Positions 23,779-34,973 of a DNA stretch of 64,000 bases are shown here, piece by piece. The position numbers and the translations under genes were made by a program. Position 1 is the stretch's first letter. Each line of letters opens with the position of its first letter. Source of the DNA: an uncultured Lachnospiraceae bacterium (GTDB taxonomy: Bacteria; Bacillota; Clostridia; Lachnospirales; Lachnospiraceae); assembly GCA_902766735.1 (NCBI GenBank), contig CACXEU010000091.1, positions 40,001-104,000 of the forward strand, given 5' to 3'. Under the pieces are notes generated by a model that saw nothing but the letters and a program-made list of their open reading frames with translations, was not told the origin of the DNA and searched no databases.

Positions 23779-24699
23779 TTATTTGTAAGATTTTTTATTG
23801 ATTTTCGGATACGAGAATACACCTTTTTGCAAAACATCTGCATTCGCCGTAATTTCCATATGTGTTTTCCTTAATTGTTTTCTGCCACATAAAAACCATT
23901 TTTTTGACTTAGCACTATCATCCCATGTGGAATCCACAGCATACCATTTTTTCTTCAACTTCACAACATTCCATGCATGATTTTCATAGACACCATATTT
24001 ATTCTTTACTCTTCCATAGACAATCATACAAGGAATATTATAATAATCGCATAATTCCTTAAAAGCCATGGAATAGCCATCGCATACTGCCTTCTTTTTT
24101 ACAAAAACGCCATAGGCGGTATGTAAATAATGATATTTCACAGCTGTATTTGCCACATGTTTCATATCATACTTTGTATTTTTACAAATGTAATCATGAA
24201 TGGCTAAAATTCGTTGATAATCAGTTTTTTTCTTTTTTGTTTTCTTATTTATGGAATGAATCGCCTTTAATAATTTCTTTTCATATAACTCCTGCTTTGT
24301 CACTGTAAAATCCACATTTAAATAATACAAAACCTTATAGATTGTGGAAGACTTCAATTCAGACTCAGACATCAAATTCCCTCCGGTAAAGGATAAAGAA
24401 ATTTGAGTTATCCAATAAAAATCAGGGCAATCATTCAGCAGTGCCGAATAAGCAATCAGCGCATTTTTTTTATATGGTTCCATTGCAATTTCCATTGGAA
24501 TCCCCGAATAAGTCCGATTAATATCACTATAAAATTCCGTTTGGTCTGCGCCATAGAAATGATTTAACATTTCATTGTATATTTTCTTTTGTTCTGAATT
24601 TAATTGCTGATAATATTTTTCAGACATTGCATTCACAGAAACACTGTTTGCCAAAAAAATCACCCAAACAACTACCAGCAGCAGGATTTTTGTTTTCAC
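23779..24699 (-). CDS. Exported transglutaminase-like (cysteine protease-fold) protein
   Basis: A 306-residue protein with a signal peptide (MKTKILLLVVVWVIFLANSVSVNAM) and a transglutaminase-core domain in the second half. The Cys-His-Asp triad is visible: Cys in KKAVCDGYSMAFKELC, His in YENHAWNVVKLKKKWYAVD and Asp in VDSTWDD. The start is GTG at 24699, with GGAG 6 bases upstream overlapping the end of murF 3 bases away. It therefore closes the operon recG-ddl-murF. Bacterial members act as peptidases or cross-linkers at the cell surface; a wall-linked role is suggested by the neighbours but not shown. Confidence 0.85.
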   Translation of the reverse strand: MKTKILLLVVVWVIFLANSVSVNAMSEKYYQQLNSEQKKIYNEMLNHFYGADQTEFYSDINRTYSGIPMEIAMEPYKKNALIAYSALLNDCPDFYWITQISLSFTGGNLMSESELKSSTIYKVLYYLNVDFTVTKQELYEKKLLKAIHSINKKTKKKKTDYQRILAIHDYICKNTKYDMKHVANTAVKYHYLHTAYGVFVKKKAVCDGYSMAFKELCDYYNIPCMIVYGRVKNKYGVYENHAWNVVKLKKKWYAVDSTWDDSAKSKKWFLCGRKQLRKTHMEITANADVLQKGVFSYPKINKKSYK

Positions 24700-24702
24700 T
24701 CG

Positions 24703-26064
24703 TTACTCCTTCAGTTTTGAAACAATTGTCTTAAACTGCATTCCGTTTGACGCCTTAACCAGAACCGTATCTCCCTCTTTCAGAATTTGATTCATGGCGT
24801 TTTCAAAAGCATCCTTCGTTTCAAAATACAAGACTTCTCCGTCTCCGGTCTTTGCACCTTCAGCAATTTTAACAGACAATTTACCAATACATATAACCAA
24901 ATCAATCTGTTCCCGAGCTGCGATTCTTCCCACATGATAATGAAGGGCTTCTTCGTCTTTCCCTAGTTCAAACATATCTCCTAAAATTGCAACAGTTCTT
25001 CCGGAACCGTTTGCAAGGACCTTTAAAGATGCTTCCATAGACATTGGGTTCGCGTTATAGCAGTCGTCAATTACTACCATTCCCTTGTTTTTAAAAATAT
25101 TATTTCTTCCTGATATGGCCTGAAGTTTTCTAATTCCTTGATCAATTTCTTCAAAATTCATTCCAAAATGAACCCCGATACACAATGCGGCCATGGCATT
25201 ATAAATCATATGAAATCCCGGAATCGGAATTTTGGTCTGAAATACATCATCATAGTATTGAATAGTTACATCGGTTCCCATAATACCATCGGCCTTATAA
25301 TCTATAGCTTTCACCGCCTGATTTGATTCAATGCCAAAGAATACCGGTGCATTCCCATGCACATCCTGAACCTGAATCAGCTTATCATCATCCCCATTCA
25401 AAACAACAAAGCATGTTTTTTTCGCATAGTCAAACATTTCTGTCTTAGCCCGAAAAACACCGTCTCTGTCACCAAGATTTTCCAAATGACAAGTTCCAAT
25501 GTTTGTAATAACACATACATCCGGGCGCGCCACCTTCGCTAAACGATGCATTTCTTCAAATCCACTGATTCCCATTTCAATGACAGCAATCTGATGATGC
25601 TCCCTGATTTTAAGAATCGTAAGCGGCATGCCAATTTCATTATTATAATTTCCTTCTGTCTTTAACACATCAAACTTTTCACTTAAAACAGAAGCAATAA
25701 TTTCTTTGGTACTAGTCTTTCCAACGCTTCCGGTAACTCCAATAATTTTACAATCCAAAGTACTTCGGTAATATTCCGCAATATCTTTCAACGCCTGTGC
25801 TACGGACTCCACCTTAATGTATGGGCCTTTCGGATGATCCAAATCTTTCTCGGATAAAGTGGCTAATGCTCCCTTTTCGAAGACCTGATCAATAAAGTCA
25901 TGTCCATCGACTCTGGCTCCGACAAAAGGAAGATAGAGAAATCCCTCTTCAATCAATCTGCTGTCTTTCTCCACACCAGTGATTTCTTTCTGTTTTAATG
26001 TTTCATCCCCAACGTAAACTCCGCCGGTACATTTTTCTATTTGTTCCAGTGTTAAATCTTTCAT
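24703..26064 (-). CDS. murF: UDP-N-acetylmuramoyl-tripeptide--D-alanyl-D-alanine ligase
   Basis: A 453-residue Mur ligase that adds D-Ala-D-Ala to the UDP-MurNAc-tripeptide in the cytoplasm. The ATP site GVTGSVGKTSTKE is at about residues 110-122. EGNYNNEIGMPLTIL, AVIEMGISGFEEM and VIDDCYNANPMSMEASL are classic MurF blocks. The ATG at 26064 is preferred over 26076 because GGAG lies 6 bases before it. It directly follows ddl, which makes the D-Ala-D-Ala substrate, so product and consumer are encoded together. Confidence 0.96.
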   Translation of the reverse strand: MKDLTLEQIEKCTGGVYVGDETLKQKEITGVEKDSRLIEEGFLYLPFVGARVDGHDFIDQVFEKGALATLSEKDLDHPKGPYIKVESVAQALKDIAEYYRSTLDCKIIGVTGSVGKTSTKEIIASVLSEKFDVLKTEGNYNNEIGMPLTILKIREHHQIAVIEMGISGFEEMHRLAKVARPDVCVITNIGTCHLENLGDRDGVFRAKTEMFDYAKKTCFVVLNGDDDKLIQVQDVHGNAPVFFGIESNQAVKAIDYKADGIMGTDVTIQYYDDVFQTKIPIPGFHMIYNAMAALCIGVHFGMNFEEIDQGIRKLQAISGRNNIFKNKGMVVIDDCYNANPMSMEASLKVLANGSGRTVAILGDMFELGKDEEALHYHVGRIAAREQIDLVICIGKLSVKIAEGAKTGDGEVLYFETKDAFENAMNQILKEGDTVLVKASNGMQFKTIVSKLKE

Positions 26065-26077
26065 GTCGTTCTCCATT

Positions 26078-27109
26078 CTACTGATATTTTTCCAAGGAAA
26101 GTTCTACCAGCATATTACATAATTCCGGAAAATCAAATCCGATTGCTTTCGCTTCCATTGGCACAAGGCTGGTTGGAGTCATTCCCGGTAAAGTATTTAC
26201 TTCCAGACAATACATATTTTCCTCGTCATCCATTAAAACATCAGCTCTTGCATAAGCCACAACACCAATGGAGTCACAAGCATCTTCTGCAATTCTCTGC
26301 ATCTTTTCTGTCAATTCCTTGGATAATGGTGCCGGACAAATATCTTCTGTTGCACCTGCCTGATATTTATTTTTATAGTCATACCATCCGTTTTTCGGAA
26401 TAATCTCCACGATTGGTAACGCTTTTCCTGAAACCACACCAACAGAAAACTCTCTACCCTTCACATACTTTTCAATCAGTACTTCATCGTCTAATTCAAA
26501 ACAATTCTGAATCGCTTCATCAAATTCCTCTCTGTTCTGTGCAATGATTACACCCACACTGGAGCCACCATTACATGCTTTGACAACCACGGGATATTTT
26601 AAATTTAATTCATCATAATTAATTTGATCTGTTTTTTTAATCCACATACTTTCCGGAGTAGGAACCCCATAAGCCTTAAACATCTGCTTTGTAATGCCTT
26701 TATCCATTCCAATGGCACTAGCCAAATGACCGGAACCGGTATATTTGATGCCGTTCAGATCAAATGCAGCCTGGCACAATCCGTCCTCTCCACATTTTCC
26801 ATGTAACGCCATAAATACAATATCTGCCTTCTGACAAATTGCTATAACATTCTTACCAAAGAAAAGGGATCTGGACTTCATTTCTTCTTCCAGAATCTCT
26901 GTATATCCTTCAATGATTGCTTTTTCTTTTTCTAAGTCATATTCCTCCTTGGCATTCTCCAGAATATCCAGGGATTCATTTCCAAAATATACATCCATCA
27001 TTACTGCATTGTGTCCATAAGAACGCAAGCCCTCACATACACGATATCCTGAAGTAATGGAAATTTCTCTTTCCGTACTAATTCCTCCACAAAGTACAAC
27101 TATGTTCAT
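26078..27109 (-). CDS. ddl: D-alanine--D-alanine ligase
   Basis: A 343-residue ATP-grasp ligase making the D-Ala-D-Ala terminus of the wall peptide. It shows VVLCGGISTEREISITSGYRV, HGKCGEDGLCQAAFDLNGIKYTGS, the ATP-grasp segment YPVVVKACNGGSSVGV, the active-site loop GWYDYKNKYQAGAT and the C-terminal EVNTLPGMTPTSLVP. The YDYKNKY loop is of the D-Ala-D-Ala type, not the D-Ala-D-Lac type of vancomycin-resistance ligases. It lies between recG and murF in one operon, with an AAAGGAG ribosome site. Confidence 0.96.
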   Translation of the reverse strand: MNIVVLCGGISTEREISITSGYRVCEGLRSYGHNAVMMDVYFGNESLDILENAKEEYDLEKEKAIIEGYTEILEEEMKSRSLFFGKNVIAICQKADIVFMALHGKCGEDGLCQAAFDLNGIKYTGSGHLASAIGMDKGITKQMFKAYGVPTPESMWIKKTDQINYDELNLKYPVVVKACNGGSSVGVIIAQNREEFDEAIQNCFELDDEVLIEKYVKGREFSVGVVSGKALPIVEIIPKNGWYDYKNKYQAGATEDICPAPLSKELTEKMQRIAEDACDSIGVVAYARADVLMDDEENMYCLEVNTLPGMTPTSLVPMEAKAIGFDFPELCNMLVELSLEKYQ

Positions 27110-27121
27110 CTTTTTTCTCCT

Positions 27122-29146
27122 TTATATGTTAATTTGGTTTTGATTATATTGATTTAAAGCTTTCAATGCATCCTCAGAAAGTTCAATTTTACCAGCTGAT
27201 ATTTCATTTACCGCATCGGAAGCCTTTTTTAACGTATTAGAATCATTCATGATGTCTCCTAGTCGAAATTCAAAATCTCCGCTTTGGCGAACACCAAAGA
27301 AATCACCTGGCCCCCGAAGCCTTAAATCTTCATTGGCAATAAAAAAGCCGTCGTTGGATTGGCAAAGAATATTCAATCGTTCCGAGGCGTCTTTCTTTCC
27401 ACTGCCATTCATAAAAATACAATAAGACTGATGCTCCCCTCGACCAACTCGTCCACGCAACTGATGTAGCTGAGCAAGACCGAATCGTTCTGCATTCTCT
27501 ACCATCATTACTGTTGCATTCGGAACATTCACTCCGACTTCAACCACTGTCGTTGAAACTAAAATCTGAATTTCGTTTTTCGCAAAATGTTCCATGATTT
27601 CATTTTTCTCATTTGCCTTCATTCTACCGTGCAGGTAAGAGACCTGAATGGATGGAGGCATCAATTTCGTAAGTTTATCTGCATACTCAATAACATTTTC
27701 TCCCTCAACCGCTTCACTATATTCCACCGTCGGGCAGATTACATAAACCTGTCTTCCTTGGGCAATTTGCTTCTTCATAAAATCATATGCATTCGGTCGG
27801 TAATCTTTTCCTACAACACAATTGGCAATAGGCTGTCGATTTGCCGGAAGTTCATCAATAATGGAAATATCCAAATCCCCATACATAATGATTGCTAATG
27901 TTCTTGGAATCGGCGTAGCGCTCATAACAAGAACATGTGGTGCATCGCCTTTTTCAAAAATTGCTTCTCTCTGTCTGACACCAAACCTGTGCTGTTCATC
28001 TGTAATCACAAGGGCCAGACTCTCATATTTTACCTTTTCCTGAATCAGAGCATGGGTACCAATGATAATCTGTGCCTTCCCAGACTCAATCATTGCATAT
28101 GCTTCTCTTTTTTCTTTTGCAGTCATGGACCCTACCAAAATAACCGGCGTAACCGGAATTCGATGTTCTTCTAAGAGTTCCACAAGATTTTCAAAATGCT
28201 GTCTGGCAAGAACTTCCGTAGGTGCCATTAAAGCACCTTGTTTTCCATTCAGAGCTGCTGTAATCAACCCAAGCATTGCAATAATGGTTTTTCCGGAACC
28301 AACATCTCCCTGTACCAACCGGTTCATTGCCCGCTGAGAAAGAAAGTCATCTTTAATTTCTTTCCAGGTTCGTAGCTGCGCTCTCGTCAGTTCATAAGGT
28401 AGGGAATCAATTAATTCCCGAACCTCTTTCGGCTCTTCCAAAAGATTCTTATTCGTCAATCTTTGATTATTTTCTTTTAATCGCTTCAGAGAATAAATGA
28501 AGAAGAAAAACTCGTCAAAGACTAGTCTGTTTCTCGCAGCAATCATTTCCTTATTATTTTTCGGATAATGAATCTGGTACAGTGCTTCTTTTCTTCCAAT
28601 TAACTGATTATTTTGAATCAACTCCGAAGGAAGAACTTCTTCCACCGGAACAAGAGAAAATGCCTGCTTTACCGCTTTTTGAACCATATTATTTGTCAGT
28701 CCGGAAACCAATGGATAAACGGGTTGCATTTCTCCCATCTTCCTTTCATATTCCTGAATTCCAAACATTTTAGGTTGGTCCATTACAAAGCTTCCATTTT
28801 TTTCTTTCACAAATCCCCGAAAAACGAATCTGCTACCGATTGTAAGTTTCCCTTTCAAAAAAGGAGCATTAAACCAAGTAGCAAGGAGACCGTTTCCCTG
28901 CTGATCCCGCAGAAATCCTTGTACAATCACCAGTCGTTTCACTCGACGAATCACCGGTTCTCGCACCACCGTTGCATAAACGGCCTGTGTTTTATCACAT
29001 TCTAAATCCGGAACCAATACCGGTTCTTCAAAAGTATCATAATATCGTGGATAATACGTTACTAAATCTTCAACCCGTTCAATTCCTGCACGCTTAAAAA
29101 CCTTTTCTGTTTTTTCTCCAATCCCTGATAAATCACTTAATTGCAT
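27122..29146 (-). CDS. recG: ATP-dependent DNA helicase RecG
   Basis: A 674-residue superfamily 2 helicase that remodels stalled forks and branched DNA. The N-terminal wedge/OB domain runs to about residue 250. The helicase motifs follow: VQGDVGSGKTIIA (motif I), TDEQHRFG (DEQH, motif II), VMSATPIPRTLAI (motif III), and LVSTTVVEVGVNVPNATVMM with LHQLRGRVGRG (motifs V and VI). The ATG at 29146 (MQLSDLSGIGEKTEK) has GGAG 7 bases upstream; the in-frame extension to 29209 lacks support. It heads the operon with ddl, murF and the transglutaminase-like gene. Confidence 0.97.
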   Translation of the reverse strand: MQLSDLSGIGEKTEKVFKRAGIERVEDLVTYYPRYYDTFEEPVLVPDLECDKTQAVYATVVREPVIRRVKRLVIVQGFLRDQQGNGLLATWFNAPFLKGKLTIGSRFVFRGFVKEKNGSFVMDQPKMFGIQEYERKMGEMQPVYPLVSGLTNNMVQKAVKQAFSLVPVEEVLPSELIQNNQLIGRKEALYQIHYPKNNKEMIAARNRLVFDEFFFFIYSLKRLKENNQRLTNKNLLEEPKEVRELIDSLPYELTRAQLRTWKEIKDDFLSQRAMNRLVQGDVGSGKTIIAMLGLITAALNGKQGALMAPTEVLARQHFENLVELLEEHRIPVTPVILVGSMTAKEKREAYAMIESGKAQIIIGTHALIQEKVKYESLALVITDEQHRFGVRQREAIFEKGDAPHVLVMSATPIPRTLAIIMYGDLDISIIDELPANRQPIANCVVGKDYRPNAYDFMKKQIAQGRQVYVICPTVEYSEAVEGENVIEYADKLTKLMPPSIQVSYLHGRMKANEKNEIMEHFAKNEIQILVSTTVVEVGVNVPNATVMMVENAERFGLAQLHQLRGRVGRGEHQSYCIFMNGSGKKDASERLNILCQSNDGFFIANEDLRLRGPGDFFGVRQSGDFEFRLGDIMNDSNTLKKASDAVNEISAGKIELSEDALKALNQYNQNQINI

Positions 29147-29226
29147 AATAATTCTCCACGTTTCATAATACCATATGTTGTAATAGTTTTCAATGAAGCA
29201 CACAAGCAACCGTCTGTAAAAATCAA

Positions 29227-29256
29227 GAAACCTGTCATTTTAAAATGACAGGTTTC
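29227..29256 (-). terminator. Terminator of the beta-helix gene
   Basis: A perfect 30-base self-complementary sequence (15 bases per arm, GAAACCTGTCATTTT and its complement), followed on the minus strand by TTGATTTTT. It lies just after the stop codon of the 29265-31982 gene. Confidence 0.85.
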
Positions 29257-29264
29257 AAAACATA

Positions 29265-31982
29265 TTATTTAGCTATAAATTTTTTACAGAAACTTCCGTA
29301 AAAGTTCTTCTTACCAACTTTCTTGAAAGCACGAACCTTTACAAAATATTTTCCTTTTTCTTTTCTCTTAATTGTAATTTTATTTTTCTTTACAATCTTT
29401 GTGATTGTTTTCTTCTTCGGGAAGCTCTTCTTTGTAGAATATTTTACTTCGTACTTCTTAGCTCCCTTAACCTTGCCCCAAGACAATTTAATTGCCTTCT
29501 TTGTAACTTTTGTTTTCTTCTTAGCAATTGCAACTTTTGCCGGAACAATCTTAAATTTATAAATTTCGGCTCCACTTAAGAATTCGAATTGCCCAGCACC
29601 TTTAATTGTTATTTTTCCGGTTCCAATTTTTTTGTTATTGGAATAAGAAACAGTATAATCCACACCCGGTCTTAATTTGATTCCACTATAAGAAACAGTA
29701 ACCGTAGGACAAATGTTCTTTCCTGTATAACTCTTTTTAAAGGTACTTTCATAACGACTCTTTCCTGTAATGGAAATATTGCTTGAGAATAAATGCTTCT
29801 TCGCTTTACTTCCTTCGCGGTCAGCTTTTGCCACCCCATTGCAGTAAGACATTACCTTACTCATTTCACTACTCTTCAATACAGAATAGCCAGCATTATT
29901 AATTACATAATCAATTCCACCATTTCCAACTAAGGAATAAGTACAAACATTTGTAAATTTAACACCAGGAGTATTTGGACAAGTAACTGCTGATTTCAAG
30001 AAGCACTGTGCTTTCTGGTAGCAAGAGTAAATACCAATTCCTACACCTTCATGAGTCTTAACATTATTTGCGACTTTATAATCTGTATATCCATAAGAAC
30101 CTGGTTCATTCCATACACTCTGGCTCTTAATATCATACGGAAGTTCGCTCTGGTACATGAAGCATCTTCCACCGTCTGCATTCCACTGTGTCTGAACCTT
30201 TTGGAAATGTTCAACCATTAAACCGTAAGCAGTAATATTTCTTCCGTTAAAGATTACACCATTATCACAAGTATTTTTATCCCAGCCTACACCTGCACCA
30301 TGGTCTGCTCTCCAAACCCAGAAGTTATCACAAATTACATCATTGGTATTGATGATAACGCAAGTTTTTGTTCTACAATTTGCAGTATCAGCACCACCTA
30401 CACGGAAGAAACAGTCAGACAATACAACAGGATTTGCTGAATGATCAGCATCCATTCCTTTTACTCCAACAGTCAGTAAAACGTCGGACTGAACGCGACC
30501 TGCATCAAACAAAACGCCTGCAATATGAACACCTTCTGAATTTCCAACCTTCATACACTGATTTCCCTTAGTTGGTTTAATGGTTGCAAGTCCAAGTCCA
30601 AGAACTACCATATCCTGCTGTTCCACTTCAATTGGCTGATCCACTTCATAAATACCCGGTGTTAAAATCAAGGCTTTCTTTCCGCCCATTCCTTCATTGA
30701 TTTTAGCTGCGGAATCTGTTGGCTTTGCAACATAACAATCCTTAATGCTGATATAAGTATAATCTTCAGTTGTCATATTTTCCCAAGAAACACCCTTAGT
30801 ATTTTTCTTTACTTTTGGAACAACGATTCCATATTCCATTAGTTCTGAATTATAAACCATAAATGGCTTTTCAGCGATTACAGGTGTTTTATCTACAACT
30901 GTGCTGGAGCCATTTGGCCAATTAGATTCTTTAATCGATGTCTGGCATCCGATTAAAACGTTGTTCCATACAGCCGGGCTATAATTATCATCGGTTGCAG
31001 AATATGCTTTTGCACCTGACACAATATTTCTACTTAACCATTGCTGCTGAGAACCACTTTCAACCTTTGTTGCAATTTTTGTATCAGCTAAAAATCCACC
31101 ACTGGCATATCCACCTTCATCGTGAAGATATAACACTCCATTATTAGGATCTACATGTGAACCACTCTTTTCCCATTTTTTCGAACTTTGATTATAGGAA
31201 TATTCATTGACTTTCTTAGAAGAACCGGTTAAATTCATTCTTCTCATAGATGTAGCCTGTGAAACAGCCCAAACGGTGTCATTCGCAGGTGTGGACATAT
31301 TTTCAACTTCACGCCAGAAGTTACATAACGCACTGTAATTTACAGAACCGTCGTATTTCTTTCCTACCATCCAACGAGCTTTAGACTGAATCTGTTTTAC
31401 ACGAACATCATCCGGCGACATACCAAGACCGGAAACCTGAGTATAAAATCCAACATCTGCAGTAACATCATATGTCTTATCACTAGGCATAAACATAAAT
31501 GCTGTTCTCTGACTGCAGAACTGTCCCTCACCACTTCCGGTAAGCTTATAGGTCGTATCAATCACATTCTGGATTGATTTAGTTGCATCCGTGTCTTCAA
31601 AGATATATGTATCCGTACCAAAGGTCTGGATTTCATAAGAAATCGGTTCAGACTGTTCCTTTGTAACTCCGTTTACAACCGCTGCGACCTTGTAGTAACC
31701 ATCTGTATATGTGGTGTCTTTATATGAATTACCGCCAATCACATCAGCAACTTCCTTATATGGAGCGAAACGACTTTCTGCCTCATAAATTTTATATGAA
31801 GTCGCACCATTGACAACGTTCCATGAAATAGTAGCAGTACCATCATGTCCATCTAAAAATTTCAGATTTGTTGGAACGGTTGTTGCAGCAGCTGTTGTAT
31901 TTAACGGATTCGGTGTATATACGCTAAACACCATCGCAGCTGTTAATGAAAGAGCAACAATCTTGTTTTTTAATAATTTCAT
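29265..31982 (-). CDS. Secreted double beta-helix protein with fibronectin domains (GH55-like architecture)
   Basis: A 905-residue exported protein. After the signal peptide a fibronectin III-like domain spans about 35-115. Two beta-helix halves then follow: the first contains VGFYTQVSGLG, NFWREVENM and GSQQQWLSRN, and the second contains VVLGLGLATIKP, GVLFDAGRV, WVWRADHGAGVGWDKN and YGLMVEHFQK. These blocks are familiar from large secreted actinobacterial proteins variously annotated as discoidin-domain or adenylyl cyclase proteins. The paired helices recall GH55 beta-1,3-glucanases, but I cannot identify catalytic residues. The last 90 residues are a Lys-rich fibronectin-like tail (KYEVKYSTKKSFPKKK, KGKYFVKVRAFKK). 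A glycan substrate is likely; the GH81 gene nearby makes beta-1,3-glucan a reasonable guess. Confidence 0.7.
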   Translation of the reverse strand: MKLLKNKIVALSLTAAMVFSVYTPNPLNTTAAATTVPTNLKFLDGHDGTATISWNVVNGATSYKIYEAESRFAPYKEVADVIGGNSYKDTTYTDGYYKVAAVVNGVTKEQSEPISYEIQTFGTDTYIFEDTDATKSIQNVIDTTYKLTGSGEGQFCSQRTAFMFMPSDKTYDVTADVGFYTQVSGLGMSPDDVRVKQIQSKARWMVGKKYDGSVNYSALCNFWREVENMSTPANDTVWAVSQATSMRRMNLTGSSKKVNEYSYNQSSKKWEKSGSHVDPNNGVLYLHDEGGYASGGFLADTKIATKVESGSQQQWLSRNIVSGAKAYSATDDNYSPAVWNNVLIGCQTSIKESNWPNGSSTVVDKTPVIAEKPFMVYNSELMEYGIVVPKVKKNTKGVSWENMTTEDYTYISIKDCYVAKPTDSAAKINEGMGGKKALILTPGIYEVDQPIEVEQQDMVVLGLGLATIKPTKGNQCMKVGNSEGVHIAGVLFDAGRVQSDVLLTVGVKGMDADHSANPVVLSDCFFRVGGADTANCRTKTCVIINTNDVICDNFWVWRADHGAGVGWDKNTCDNGVIFNGRNITAYGLMVEHFQKVQTQWNADGGRCFMYQSELPYDIKSQSVWNEPGSYGYTDYKVANNVKTHEGVGIGIYSCYQKAQCFLKSAVTCPNTPGVKFTNVCTYSLVGNGGIDYVINNAGYSVLKSSEMSKVMSYCNGVAKADREGSKAKKHLFSSNISITGKSRYESTFKKSYTGKNICPTVTVSYSGIKLRPGVDYTVSYSNNKKIGTGKITIKGAGQFEFLSGAEIYKFKIVPAKVAIAKKKTKVTKKAIKLSWGKVKGAKKYEVKYSTKKSFPKKKTITKIVKKNKITIKRKEKGKYFVKVRAFKKVGKKNFYGSFCKKFIAK

Positions 31983-32072
31983 CTTTCCTTTTCCTTTCTT
32001 ATCTAAATAATTCTCATGTTTATGATTTTATCATAGTTCTTTTTAACAATCTACAATAAAAACGTTTTTCAC

Positions 32073-32101
32073 AAAAAAAGCGCCAATTCGGCGCTTTTTT
32101 T
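32073..32101 (-). terminator. Terminator of groESL
   Basis: Stem AAAAAAAGCGCC/GGCGCTTTTTTT with a 5-base loop; the minus strand ends in a run of seven T residues. It lies downstream of groEL. Confidence 0.9.
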
Positions 32102-32124
32102 GTGAATATATAATAAATCTCTTT

Positions 32125-33762
<1,638 letters not shown>

Positions 33763-33765
33763 TTA

Positions 33766-34041
33766 TTATTCTTCAACGATAGCTAAAATATCATTCTGCT
33801 TTACAATGATATATTCTTCGTCTTCTAATTTCACTTCGCTTCCTGCATATTTTGAATATACAACCTTCTCTCCAACCTTCACTGTCATTTGAACATCATC
33901 TGTTCCCGGCCCTACAGCAACAACTTCTGCCTGCTGAGGTTTTTCCTGTGACTGACTTGTAAGGATAATTCCTGATTTTGTTTTTTCTTCTGCTGAGTCC
34001 TGTTTTAAAATAACTCTGTCTGCTAATGGTACTAACTTCAT
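33766..34041 (-). CDS. groES: Co-chaperonin GroES
   Basis: A 91-residue cap of the GroEL chamber. It begins MKLVPLADRVILKQ, carries the mobile loop SGIILTSQSQEKPQQAEVVAVGPG and ends NDILAIVEE. The ATG at 34041 has GGAGG 7 bases upstream; the longer in-frame start at 34062 would add seven residues not found in the family. It is the first gene of groESL, behind a CIRCE operator. Confidence 0.98.
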   Translation of the reverse strand: MKLVPLADRVILKQDSAEEKTKSGIILTSQSQEKPQQAEVVAVGPGTDDVQMTVKVGEKVVYSKYAGSEVKLEDEEYIIVKQNDILAIVEE

Positions 34042-34066
34042 AATATAACCTCCATTCAACATTTTA

Positions 34067-34093
34067 TCAGCACTCTTTTGTTTCGAGTGCTAA
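34067..34093. promoter_or_regulatory. CIRCE element (HrcA operator)
   Basis: TCAGCACTC-N9-GAGTGCTAA, matching the CIRCE consensus TTAGCACTC-N9-GAGTGCTAA with one mismatch in the left arm. It lies 26 bases upstream of the groES start. HrcA repression of groESL is expected; hrcA itself is not in the window. Confidence 0.93.
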
Positions 34094-34105
34094 CCACTAA
34101 TACAT

Positions 34106-34133
34106 ATCTTATCACTTTCCGTAATAAATGCAA
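34106..34133 (-). promoter_or_regulatory. Candidate groESL promoter
   Basis: Minus-strand -35 TTGCAT (34128-34133), a 16-base spacer and -10 TAAGAT (34106-34111). The expected start lies just before the CIRCE element. Confidence 0.5.
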
Positions 34134-34181
34134 CCATCTTTTTTCATTTTAGGATATTTTTTCGTCTCCATCATCCCTATA

Positions 34182-34973
34182 TTATATAAGATTCAATTTT
34201 TTTAATGCCATTGTAACACCACCTTGATCAAAGGGTGCAGTCACATAATCTGCCATCTGCTTGATTTCCTCATCTCCATTTCCCATAGCAACAGAAATAT
34301 TGGTATACTCTAACATATCATAATCATTATAACTGTCTCCGAAGGATATTGTATCTTCCTGACACATACCAAGTTCCCGAATCATCCGGTCAATTCCCTG
34401 TGCTTTTCCCTCTCCTTTTGGAATAAATTCCATTAATAATCCTTTATGGTTCACTAAATGATATGCATTCTTTGTTTGATTCATTACCCGTTCCATATCA
34501 CATCCCGGTACCAGAAATGCACTCATCTTCGACAATCTCTTTTTTCCAGAGTCAAATACTTTTATTTTGTCTCCGATTTCTTTGATGTATGAGTCACGAA
34601 TAACCTTTAGTTCTCCTTCCAGTTGTTCACTGCCCTTTCCAAGGTAAAGATAATCTTTTCCTTCACCGATTTCAATCATTCCAGACGCCCGACAGATTTC
34701 CTGTAATTCATCTACCTGTTCCTTCTTCATTTCTGACAAATAAATTTCCCTGTTTTGCGCCACGATATGGGTTCCCGCTCCAGCAATAATATATTCAAAT
34801 CCCGGAGACATATGTCCCGGATAAATCATGCATTTCGTTCTTCCGGTACAAATCACCGGAATATGCCCCTTTTCCTTTAATAGACAAATTGATTCGTAAG
34901 TATCTTTCGGCATCCCATGCTTATAATGATAAATCGTTCCATCAATATCAAAAAAAATAATTTTTTGTTTCAT
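34182..34973 (-). CDS. HAD-superfamily Cof-type phosphatase
   Basis: A 263-residue cytoplasmic hydrolase of the HAD IIB (Cof) group. Motif I is FFDIDGTIYHY (nucleophile and acid/base Asp), motif II lies in PVICTGRT, and motif IV is ISFGDSYNDYDML. The cap domain lies between about residues 85 and 190. Cof proteins dephosphorylate sugar phosphates or flavin and pyridoxal intermediates; the substrate cannot be told from sequence. It is monocistronic and divergent from the LEA-like gene, with an AGGAG ribosome site. Confidence 0.9.
   Translation of the reverse strand: MKQKIIFFDIDGTIYHYKHGMPKDTYESICLLKEKGHIPVICTGRTKCMIYPGHMSPGFEYIIAGAGTHIVAQNREIYLSEMKKEQVDELQEICRASGMIEIGEGKDYLYLGKGSEQLEGELKVIRDSYIKEIGDKIKVFDSGKKRLSKMSAFLVPGCDMERVMNQTKNAYHLVNHKGLLMEFIPKGEGKAQGIDRMIRELGMCQEDTISFGDSYNDYDMLEYTNISVAMGNGDEEIKQMADYVTAPFDQGGVTMALKKLNLI

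Noticed and set aside
29227..29256. Perfect 30-base palindrome considered as a recombination or attachment site
   Set aside because: It sits directly after a stop codon and is followed by a T-rich tail on the same strand, so it is a terminator; no second copy or integrase was seen.
34094..34180. Region upstream of groESL examined for a riboswitch or RNA thermometer
   Set aside because: Only the promoter and CIRCE are visible; no structured leader could be supported.
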